From positions 1-52,183 of the forward strand of contig DLCK01000042.1 in NCBI GenBank assembly GCA_002480565.1: a DNA stretch of 52,183 nt, in the 5' to 3' direction. The notes beneath the pieces are model-generated. The model was not told the DNA's origin. It was given only the letters and a program-made list of their open reading frames with translations, and did no database searches. Position numbers and translations under genes: made by a program. The stretch comes from Phycisphaerales bacterium UBA7800. Lineage in GTDB: Bacteria > Planctomycetota > Phycisphaerae > Phycisphaerales > Phycisphaeraceae. Shown here piece by piece: positions 1-6,342 of the stretch. Numbering within the stretch: the stretch's first letter is position 1; every line of letters starts with the position of its first letter.

Positions 1-15
1 ATGGACAAAAATTGT

Positions 16-49
16 AAACCCTAAAGGTTTCGCCTGAAGGCGAGGGTTT
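16..49 (-). terminator. Rho-independent terminator of the peptidase operon
   Basis: An outer stem AAACCCT/AGGGTTT (16-22 with 43-49) encloses an inner hairpin CGCCT-GA-AGGCG (31-42). Read on the minus strand it touches the TAA stop of the cysteine peptidase gene and is followed by a T-rich stretch (AATTTTTG). It closes the four-gene operon. Confidence 0.7.
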
Positions 50-672
50 TAATCCCATCGCCGTGACAATAAATAATCACCAGAAACCCAAGCATACCCC
101 TGATCTCCCCACTGATCCCCCCAGCTATTGCGAATTTGCACATATTCTTTGTCGTTCGCATGACCTATCCCAACGGCCAAAACAGCATGCAACCGGGGAT
201 CTTCATACGGTTCATTTGTATCTATTACATTATCAACAGGTGAATAAAACCCGTCTGAAATCATCATTGCAATAATTGGCAAAATCCCAGAAACAATTTG
301 ATTCTTGATTGAATCGCTATTTATTTTGACATTGGCAGTCTGGCATTTAAATACGTTTTCAATACCAGAAGGTGGTTTCCATGAATCGTTATTTAATGGG
401 CCTGGGTTCATATAAGGCCACTCAGTCTCATATGGCTGACCTCTAACTTTCAAAGCATGACTAATAGCTGGAATTGTTGCCCCATCCATTGGCTCTCCAC
501 CAATATACTGTATTGCATGATAATACAAGTATTCACACGACATTGGAGTCCACTCATCAAATCTTGCGGCATGTGCATCACTTGAAGCGCATGCAAGGCA
601 TGTTGGCCGAAGTCCTTGGTCTCGAACTAGGCCAATACTGTTTTGCACACTGTGATCTATTGTAATTTGCAT
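49..672 (-). CDS. Papain-family (C1) cysteine peptidase, leaderless
   Basis: A 207-aa protein with the papain catalytic layout: Gln19 (oxyanion hole), Cys25 in RPTCLA, His162 in LHAVLAVG and Asn182 in the hallmark RNSWGDQWGDQGY. The Gln-to-Cys spacing of six equals that of papain. There is no signal peptide and no inhibitory propeptide, so the enzyme should be cytosolic and made in an active-ready form; its length is about that of a mature C1 domain alone. It is the last gene of a four-gene operon, and its start codon touches the stop of the ImmA/IrrE-chagasin gene, which implies translational coupling. Inference: its activity is held in check by the chagasin-like domain of that neighbour, making it the likely effector of the module. 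Its substrate cannot be read from sequence. Confidence 0.88.
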   Translation of the reverse strand: MQITIDHSVQNSIGLVRDQGLRPTCLACASSDAHAARFDEWTPMSCEYLYYHAIQYIGGEPMDGATIPAISHALKVRGQPYETEWPYMNPGPLNNDSWKPPSGIENVFKCQTANVKINSDSIKNQIVSGILPIIAMMISDGFYSPVDNVIDTNEPYEDPRLHAVLAVGIGHANDKEYVQIRNSWGDQWGDQGYAWVSGDYLLSRRWD

Positions 673-1682
673 TAAGCAGCTGCCAAAGAATTAGCTCGCA
701 TCATATCTGAAAGACCCCGCCTTTCAGGATCAGATATCATGCATCCAAGTTCCACTGATTCAATCGGATCAGCATCTGTAAGCCACGGTCTATACTCATT
801 AAATTCAATCGAAATATAGCCACATTTTTTAGGTTTAATAGCCAATTTTCTATTTATTACTCCTCCAATTGAATTGGAGGAAAATGTCTCCCTCCAGTCT
901 TCAACTATATCCACGTTTTGATCTGCATTTTCTAAAAACCATTGATATCCTGATGAGGCACTTTCTGAAAGACTAACAATTAATGTGTCTTCAATGCTCG
1001 CATGCACACTTAACCCCGTATCTTGCTCTGTTAAATACCAAAAATCACCACGCCAGTTTTCTGGAACATATTTTCCAGAAAGCTTTTCCTTGATAGATTT
1101 TGGCTTTGTATTTATTAGCGCATGATGTTTATCGGCGGAAATCGCTTTGTATTTCAATAGTGTATGGCATGTTGCAGAATAACTAACTCCCATACGTAGA
1201 GACAATTGATACACCACACTTGGGTTGTTGAAGTCAGAGGATTGCCAGCTTTGTTTTTTCATATGTGCCACAATCAACCATTTTGGCATCAGTAACTCAA
1301 CAGCAAACACATTAGCTGCAATTTCCTGTTCATCGCCAGATAAATTACAATCAAATGGAGACCTAGCTATTACTGCTTCATTATCCAAGCTACTTTGATG
1401 TTCCAACACAGCGTGCCCCAACTCGTGAGCCGCAGTAAATCGTTGAATTGAAAGTTTTGGACGTTTTGTTGAAATTAACACACCTGGATAGGGAGAATTT
1501 ATATATGCTCCAAGCAACCCATCCAGTGGCTGAAAAAGACAAGGTATATTGTTCCTATCAAGTAAATCGAACACATCAACACGTCCTGGATTCGAACAGA
1601 GTTCATCCTTAATACCAAATTCGGTATGCAGCGAGACCGCCGCTTTAACCGCATCCATGATTATTCTGCGTCTATTAGCCAT
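672..1682 (-). CDS. ImmA/IrrE zinc metallopeptidase fused to a chagasin-like (I42) cysteine-peptidase-inhibitor domain
   Basis: A 336-aa, two-part protein. Residues ~10-190 form an ImmA/IrrE (M78-type) peptidase: HELGH at 86-90 and a downstream EIAANVFAVELLMP (third zinc ligand Glu120). Such peptidases act on a partner XRE repressor, here encoded just upstream (5-bp gap). Residues ~220-318 resemble chagasin, the tight-binding inhibitor of papain-family peptidases. All three inhibitory loops are recognisable in order: SASSGYQW (241-248, like NPTTGFAW), SIGGVI (271-276, like the GGxx loop) and YRPW (297-300, like YMRPW). The next gene downstream encodes a papain-family peptidase. I infer a protein that senses or cleaves through its N-terminus and inhibits the neighbour through its C-terminus. 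The zinc peptidase call is very secure; the inhibitor call rests on motif order without an alignment. Confidence 0.87.
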   Translation of the reverse strand: MANRRRIIMDAVKAAVSLHTEFGIKDELCSNPGRVDVFDLLDRNNIPCLFQPLDGLLGAYINSPYPGVLISTKRPKLSIQRFTAAHELGHAVLEHQSSLDNEAVIARSPFDCNLSGDEQEIAANVFAVELLMPKWLIVAHMKKQSWQSSDFNNPSVVYQLSLRMGVSYSATCHTLLKYKAISADKHHALINTKPKSIKEKLSGKYVPENWRGDFWYLTEQDTGLSVHASIEDTLIVSLSESASSGYQWFLENADQNVDIVEDWRETFSSNSIGGVINRKLAIKPKKCGYISIEFNEYRPWLTDADPIESVELGCMISDPERRGLSDMMRANSLAAA

Positions 1683-1687
1683 AATAG

Positions 1688-2038
1688 TTACTTACGTGCT
1701 TTTAGGTATGCAACAAAACGCGACAATTCTTCCCTATCTTTTGTTGACAATTCTGCTGCCTGCCTTGCAATATGTTGTATGTCTTGGTCTACATCAATTT
1801 CTTCTTCACCTGTAAGTTCACTTATAGACCTTTTATAAAGCTTTGCTAGTTTACTTAACTCTGTTGCATCCACACCACGTTGCGCATTTTCAATATTAGA
1901 AAGAGCTGTCCTTGGAATACCCAAATATTTTGAAACTTCTTCTTGTGAAAAACCCAAATACTCCCTAGCGTCACGCAGTCTTTCTGCAAGTATTTTTCGG
2001 CTAGCTATTTGCTCATCTTTGTCACTATTGGCAGGCAT
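1688..2038 (-). CDS. XRE-family HTH transcriptional regulator
   Basis: A 116-aa DNA-binding protein with a Cro/CI-type helix-turn-helix at ~19-73 (LRDAREYLGFSQEEVSKYLG, then IPRTALSNIE), followed by a short helical tail of ~40 residues. A GTG start at 2056 is possible, but the ATG at 2038 has AAAGGAG seven bases upstream and is preferred; it lies 14 bp after the stop of the ACP-like gene. XRE regulators paired with ImmA/IrrE peptidases (for example ImmR-ImmA of ICEBs1) repress their element until the peptidase cleaves them. The likely target here is the palindrome at 2384-2400 next to the operon's own -10 box, so autorepression is probable. Confidence 0.9.
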   Translation of the reverse strand: MPANSDKDEQIASRKILAERLRDAREYLGFSQEEVSKYLGIPRTALSNIENAQRGVDATELSKLAKLYKRSISELTGEEEIDVDQDIQHIARQAAELSTKDREELSRFVAYLKARK

Positions 2039-2052
2039 GGATTGACTCCTTT

Positions 2053-2379
2053 TCACTTAGATTTTTGAAGCTTGTACCACTTAGCTTCAATTTTACTTGC
2101 CATATCTTCAACACCTTCTGCCACAGACGCATAACCACCCCGGCGAATAATATTCTCTGGTGGCAATTTGCATTCCAATAACTCTTCAATTTTCAAAACT
2201 ACTGAAACCAAATCAAGCGAATCAATACTTGGCTCCCAAACACCACGATCATCCTGTAAAATTACATTCTCATCTTCCAAATCAAGCATTTCAGTTCTAA
2301 TCAGAACAATCACGTCTTCCCTTGGAAATGATAAACGCTGGCCAGGTAATACAATTTTTGTAGAGTTATTTTGAATCAT
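2053..2379 (-). CDS. Acyl-carrier-protein-like protein
   Basis: A 108-aa acidic protein. Residues ~20-100 resemble an acyl carrier protein: a D-S-L-D motif at 53-56 at the start of the recognition helix (Ser54 would carry phosphopantetheine), then LVSVVLKIEELLECKL and a last helix VAEGVEDMASKI. It is longer than a housekeeping AcpP (~78 aa), with ~18 extra N-terminal residues and a longer first loop. It is the first gene of the cysteine-peptidase operon, directly behind the operator-bearing promoter. No ketosynthase, ligase or other acyl enzyme is near, so a fatty-acid role is not supported by context. Possible roles are a lipid or stress sensor partner, or the protein that the peptidase or ImmA domain recognises. 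The fold assignment is from motif only. Confidence 0.7.
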   Translation of the reverse strand: MIQNNSTKIVLPGQRLSFPREDVIVLIRTEMLDLEDENVILQDDRGVWEPSIDSLDLVSVVLKIEELLECKLPPENIIRRGGYASVAEGVEDMASKIEAKWYKLQKSK

Positions 2380-2383
2380 ATTA

Positions 2384-2427
2384 TGTCCGAATATCAGACA
2401 TTATACGCTTGATCTGTCCTGAATCAA
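2384..2427 (-). promoter_or_regulatory. Promoter and XRE-type operator of the peptidase operon
   Basis: On the minus strand a -35 TTGATT (2422-2427) and a -10 TATAAT (2400-2405) are separated by 16 bp. The -10 shares its last base with a 17-bp palindrome, TGTCTGA-TAT-TCGGACA (2384-2400, one mismatch between the arms), which ends five bases before the ATG of the ACP-like gene. A repressor bound there would cover the transcription start. The operon's own XRE protein is the obvious candidate. Confidence 0.6.
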
Positions 2428-2603
2428 GACAAAAATTGGCTCGAATCTAGTAATCCCACACTGCATTTCACCAAAAAACATGCTTACCAACTGAAAATAA
2501 TACAGTTACAAGAATTGCATAATATCTGGCACGCCGAAAATTAGCACATTCCAACTTGTGAATCACTTGATTTGCATAATAGATCACGCTAGGTTCTTCA
2601 AAA

Positions 2604-4040
2604 CTAATTCATTTCATACAACCCAACTTCTTTGCCCAGCCATTCAATGGCAGAATCTAGACGCTCTTGCGAAGGTGCAATGTAGTGGCGTTGTGCAACA
2701 GTTTGGGGAGCATGACACATCCACAGGTCAGCTAAGCCCTCATCAAATTGGTTGCCGATTAAAGTAGCTCCAGTTGCCCGAAACATGGTGAATGCCGGCG
2801 CAACACCGGCTTTGTCAGCAGCACGCTGGAATGCGCATTTAACTGTGTCAGATCGTTTCAGAATGCCATTATCCCCCATATGCTGTTCAACCAACGGTCC
2901 ATTGTTTTGTGTCAATAAAACAGTTTCAGAATTCGTAGACCTGAATTCTTTCAGCAATTTGAATGTTGAAGGCCAGAGCGAATAGCAAATTTCCTGTATG
3001 CGTGCTGTTGAATTACGCCTTAATTTACTCCTTCGTCGAGTGATTGTTCCTTTCTGCCAATCAACCTCCTCCTGCTTTAGATCAGACAGATCACGTGCTG
3101 TGAATCCGCAATTCAACCCAAGCAAGATGTATAACCTTGTCTTGCGGGTCGCAACATCCCAAACACGTTGAATTTCTTCGACTGTAAAAGTCTCAATGGG
3201 TGTTGACTGATCATAGAACCTAAAACCACTATCGTTTAGGTTCCGGGGCAAATCAATGATCTCATCTTGCCACAATCGTTTTACAAAGTAACGAAATGCA
3301 CTGAAAATTGATTTTGCAGTTGAAGTTGCCAACCTTTTCTCACTCACAAGCTCACAGAGATAGTGGTAAAAATCCCTGATAAACACTGACGAAATATCTG
3401 TTGGATACAGGTTGCCTGCCAACTCACCATCTGGCATTACCCAGTCTGAAAGGTATCCCAAGTAACGTCGAAGATTATCCACACGATTCAGGCTTAAATT
3501 GCCAAGTTTCGCTTTTAATAAGACAGACTTGATAAAACCGTCGATGTGGTCGGATATCGTCACACTGATACGGGGTTTCTCAGACCGTTGCGGCACTTGC
3601 GAGTTAGTCTGATACACGTCGACATCTACTATGCCACTTCTATTGCCTGATTCTGGAACAACCTGAATATAGCCATATTCGGACTCACCGAGTGCGGGAT
3701 AACGCTTTCTTGATGACGATAGACTGGAGAAAAAATCAATTTGAGCATCAATTTCTTCATCGCTCAATGCTTCAAGCTCTGCACGCTTGGTATCCGGATA
3801 GTCCCACATAAACATAATGCGATTAACTTTTTCATCTCGCAGTTTCTGCGGGGCTTGAAACTGCTCCAAAACCTGCTTCCATTCAGCAAGCGCTTCATCA
3901 TGGGCTAAACGGTCATACCTGCGGACACCTGACTGTCCAAGGTAATAAGTCTTACCACCTTTGTATTTTTTCCACTGCTTACGTGCATCATGCCAACTTA
4001 ATTTCTGCCATGATGGTTTTGTGCGAGTTCTTGTTGCCAT
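2604..4040 (-). CDS. Tyrosine recombinase (integrase), planctomycete type
   Basis: A 478-aa site-specific recombinase that would integrate and excise the element. The C-terminal catalytic domain shows the first Arg in GLNCGFTARDLSDLK (~residue 312), the second Arg in FTMFRATGATL (~417), His in MCHAPQTV (~443) and the Tyr nucleophile in RHYIAP (~451). The tail SAIEWLGKEVGL is typical of planctomycete integrases. The usual His of the HxxR box is Thr here. The N-terminal ~200 residues hold an arm-binding/SAM-like region. An upstream start at 4115 (TTG) is possible, but the ATG at 4040 has GGAAGGA six bases before it, and the extension would run across the inverted-repeat sites. The gene lies between the cargo operon and the tRNA-Thr junction. 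Confidence 0.92.
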   Translation of the reverse strand: MATRTRTKPSWQKLSWHDARKQWKKYKGGKTYYLGQSGVRRYDRLAHDEALAEWKQVLEQFQAPQKLRDEKVNRIMFMWDYPDTKRAELEALSDEEIDAQIDFFSSLSSSRKRYPALGESEYGYIQVVPESGNRSGIVDVDVYQTNSQVPQRSEKPRISVTISDHIDGFIKSVLLKAKLGNLSLNRVDNLRRYLGYLSDWVMPDGELAGNLYPTDISSVFIRDFYHYLCELVSEKRLATSTAKSIFSAFRYFVKRLWQDEIIDLPRNLNDSGFRFYDQSTPIETFTVEEIQRVWDVATRKTRLYILLGLNCGFTARDLSDLKQEEVDWQKGTITRRRSKLRRNSTARIQEICYSLWPSTFKLLKEFRSTNSETVLLTQNNGPLVEQHMGDNGILKRSDTVKCAFQRAADKAGVAPAFTMFRATGATLIGNQFDEGLADLWMCHAPQTVAQRHYIAPSQERLDSAIEWLGKEVGLYEMN

Positions 4041-4055
4041 CTTCAATCCTTCCCA

Positions 4056-4135
4056 ATTGGGTACACAGGAGTGTGGTCGCCTGCGTACCCAATCATTGTA
4101 CCTAATATTGATCAATTTAAAATATAATTAGGTAC
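4056..4135. repeat. Four GTACCYAAT sites in two inverted pairs
   Basis: ATTGGGTAC (4056-4064) faces GTACCCAAT (4085-4093), and TTGTACCTAAT (4096-4106) faces ATTAGGTACAA (4127-4137). Each pair is perfect and each has a 20-bp spacer. All four contain the 9-mer GTACCYAAT. Lying between the recombinase start and the tRNA junction, they are likely arm-type integrase or excisionase binding sites and may also control the integrase promoter. Confidence 0.65.
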
Positions 4136-4169
4136 AAAATATGCGTTTTTAGATCAAAAACACATATTT

Positions 4170-4217
4170 CAACCCTTGGTAAGGGTGAGGTCGTGGGTTC
4201 AAGTCCCATGGATGGCT
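4170..4217 (+). pseudogene. tRNA-Thr(GGT) 3' fragment, attachment-site junction
   Basis: The bases fold as the 3' half of a tRNA. There is an anticodon arm CCC-TTGGTAA-GGG giving anticodon GGT, a variable region, a T-arm GTGGG-TTCAAGT-CCCAT, then acceptor strand GGATGGC and a discriminator T. No D-arm or 5' acceptor is present upstream; the preceding sequence is AT-rich and belongs to the element. This is the classic trace of integration into a tRNA gene: the crossover replaced the 5' part, leaving a displaced 3' end. The intact tRNA-Thr should lie at the other junction, outside the window. Confidence 0.8.
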
Positions 4218-4226
4218 TTTTTTAAG

Positions 4227-4259
4227 GCTCGTAAGGATCAAAAACTTACGAGCTTTTTT
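4227..4259 (+). terminator. Terminator behind the tRNA-Thr remnant
   Basis: A perfect 9-bp stem GCTCGTAAG (4227-4235) / CTTACGAGC (4245-4253) with a 9-base loop is followed by six T. It directly follows the tRNA remnant, so it is probably the original terminator of the chromosomal tRNA-Thr gene and marks the host side of the junction. Confidence 0.85.
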
Positions 4260-4307
4260 CATTGCCTAATATGGGAACAATCCGCTGCGCTGCTACATCA
4301 GGTACAG

Positions 4308-5015
4308 TCAGATTTGCGGAGATGAATCAAAACACAATCTGCCAAAACATTCTGGCTTATGAAAACCCAACACTTCGCCCACGGGTTGCCAACTTAGCCA
4401 ATGTGGGTGACTGGAATGATCTGCACACTTGTAGAAATTCCCTTGCCATTGTGTTTTCGAACTGACCTGTATTGGGCCAACATACTGCTCAAAAATGGAC
4501 AATGGAATACAACAAGTGATGCCCCAGTGCAATGGCTCAGTGATTTCTGGATCAATACGCCCATGGCCATCGGCCTGAATCTGGATCAGGTCCAATTCAA
4601 CATCCCTAAGCATCGTGCGGTCCTTGAATCCCGTAGGGACTTTTGTGTGATCCGCAATGTAAGATGTATGAATCACGCCAGCGATATTGATCTCAAAATT
4701 AAAATAGCCTTTATCAGGTAGCGGTTTGAGAAACGCTTCGACACAACTGTCCTGACAGACAGGACCTTGCCTTTGCAAATGTCGGCAACAGACATAGCGA
4801 TCCTCGACTTCAAACCGCATATGCAATGCATACTGGTCCGCGGCAAGCTTCACGATTGTCTTGGGGTGGTGCTCAGAACTACGTGGATGCACATTGTTGA
4901 TGGTCATGGCCGGAATATGTTGCCACACTGGCATCGGCAAACACTGATCATTGTTTTGATTGTCGATCAAAGGGATCAAATGGGAAGTGTTTGAATTCTG
5001 AAGCTGCTCTTGCAT
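4308..5015 (-). CDS. Carbohydrate-binding family 9-like protein
   Basis: A 235-aa beta-sandwich protein of the CBM9-like group. Visible hallmarks are CVEAFLKP with GYFNFEINIAG in the middle and the tail WQGNFYKCADHSSHPHWLSW...FHKPECFGRLCF, which carries the aromatic and charged residues of this family. There is no signal peptide, so an intracellular or accessory role is possible. It is the last gene of the long minus-strand glycan operon, 17 bp after the GH29 gene. The ligand is probably a glycan product handled by its neighbours, but the sequence does not show which. Confidence 0.8.
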   Translation of the reverse strand: MQEQLQNSNTSHLIPLIDNQNNDQCLPMPVWQHIPAMTINNVHPRSSEHHPKTIVKLAADQYALHMRFEVEDRYVCCRHLQRQGPVCQDSCVEAFLKPLPDKGYFNFEINIAGVIHTSYIADHTKVPTGFKDRTMLRDVELDLIQIQADGHGRIDPEITEPLHWGITCCIPLSIFEQYVGPIQVSSKTQWQGNFYKCADHSSHPHWLSWQPVGEVLGFHKPECFGRLCFDSSPQI

Positions 5016-5032
5016 GAGATCTCTGATAACTG

Positions 5033-6322
5033 TTAATGAGCAATGTCACTGGGACATGGATCATAGGGTGGATGCTTAACCGCAGGCACGCGCATGCCAG
5101 CTGTGGTATTGAGTTCGGGTTGTCCATCACATTCAAACGTCAGCACCGGATACAGTGTATCAGGATTGTCTTTGGGCAAGCCAGTCACACGAACCACATC
5201 GCCCTTCTGAGTAAATGATACAACTTCAGAATGCATACCATCAAGCGTGACAGACTTGATTTTGTTGACAATTCCACCGTAAGTTAATTGTCCTTCGGTT
5301 TGCCAACGTGTGATGATTTGATGGAGTTGATTGCCTTTGGCAGTAAACGGCCCATGGTAGGACCAGTCGCCACGATGTCCGGTGCGATCCATAAGATTAA
5401 ATGTAAATGGCTCGGTCTGATAGATGCAGTCGCCATGGCGCGTCAACCAATCGCCGACTTCTTTGAGCATTTCCATGGAAGGTTGCGGGATTGAACCATC
5501 GGGTTTGGGGCCGATATTTAACAGCAGGTTCCCACATCCTTGCGCAGCGGTTGCCAGCATCTGAATCACCTGTTTGGGCGACTTCCAATTCTGGTCAGCA
5601 ACAGAGTAACCCCAACTGTCATTGTGCGTGATGCAGGCTTCCCAAGGTCGCCACGGCGAAGGCGCGGACATGTGGCCTTCGGGCGTACCGAAGTCGCCGG
5701 CCAAACCATTGCGACCGTTAAACAGAATATGGGGTTGATGCTTTCGCACCATCTCGTTCATACGTTGGGCCTGCCAACCATCAGCATTAAACGGCCACCA
5801 GCCGTCATACCACAATACATCAATGGGGTTGAATTTCGTCACCAACTCTTCGATGCGGTCAAAGGTATACTGAATGTAAAGGTCGTAATCTGCCTTGTTT
5901 TCCAGGGTATCGGCACCATCAGGCTTGCACGACCAGTTATTTAAACTGTGATACAAACCAATTTTCAAATCATATTTTCTTGCAGCTTCCACGAACTCGC
6001 TAACCAGGCATCTTTTGGCTGCTGACTTCATACTGTTGAACGGCACGACATCCGAGTCATACAACGCAAAGCCTTCATGATGCATGGTGGTCAACACGAC
6101 ATAACGCATCCCTGACTGCTTGGCTATTTTGCAAATCGCATCAGCATCAAAAGCTTCGGCGGTAAATCGATCCATGAGCTTCATGTAATCGGCAGTGGCA
6201 ATGCGTTCACGATTCATCACCCATTCACCACGCTCAAGCAATGAGAACAGACCATAGTGAATGAACATGCCAAAGCGGGCATCAAGGAACCATTTCATAT
6301 CAGTTTGTGATGGGTTGATCAT
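5033..6322 (-). CDS. GH29 alpha-L-fucosidase family enzyme, cytoplasmic
   Basis: A 429-aa protein built mainly of the GH29 (beta/alpha)8 catalytic domain. It opens with WFLDARFGMFIHYGLFSL, has the HHEGF box at 81-85, and the expected nucleophile Asp173 in IDVLWYDGWW. A short beta-sandwich follows from ~330. No signal peptide is seen, so it would cleave fucosides after import by the ABC transporter encoded in the same operon. The family acts by retention on alpha-L-fucose linked to glycans, and relatives with altered specificity exist. The gene is close-packed (17 and 20 bp) between the CBM9-like and SGNH genes. Confidence 0.9.
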   Translation of the reverse strand: MINPSQTDMKWFLDARFGMFIHYGLFSLLERGEWVMNRERIATADYMKLMDRFTAEAFDADAICKIAKQSGMRYVVLTTMHHEGFALYDSDVVPFNSMKSAAKRCLVSEFVEAARKYDLKIGLYHSLNNWSCKPDGADTLENKADYDLYIQYTFDRIEELVTKFNPIDVLWYDGWWPFNADGWQAQRMNEMVRKHQPHILFNGRNGLAGDFGTPEGHMSAPSPWRPWEACITHNDSWGYSVADQNWKSPKQVIQMLATAAQGCGNLLLNIGPKPDGSIPQPSMEMLKEVGDWLTRHGDCIYQTEPFTFNLMDRTGHRGDWSYHGPFTAKGNQLHQIITRWQTEGQLTYGGIVNKIKSVTLDGMHSEVVSFTQKGDVVRVTGLPKDNPDTLYPVLTFECDGQPELNTTAGMRVPAVKHPPYDPCPSDIAH

Positions 6323-6342
6323 AGTTAATTTCTATATTGCTA

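Larger units (their letters stand above)
1..4217. mobile_element. Right-hand part of an integrative element inserted at tRNA-Thr
   Basis: This span runs from the window edge to the end of a truncated tRNA-Thr 3' segment at 4170-4217. It holds a tyrosine recombinase reading away from that segment, inverted-repeat sites between the recombinase and the boundary, and a self-contained four-gene cargo operon. No phage structural, replication or conjugation gene is seen here, so the class of element cannot be decided. The tRNA fragment is followed directly by a terminator, as expected for the displaced original 3' end of a chromosomal tRNA gene. This suggests the chromosome lies to the right and the rest of the element, with the other junction, lies left of base 1. 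Confidence 0.65.

Noticed and set aside
4170..4217. Complete tRNA-Thr gene
   Set aside because: Only the anticodon arm through the acceptor 3' strand is present; upstream bases do not form a D-arm or 5' acceptor.
1..4217. Prophage
   Set aside because: No capsid, tail, terminase, lysis or replication gene is visible in this part; only a recombinase and the peptidase operon. A phage origin cannot be excluded because the element continues outside the window.
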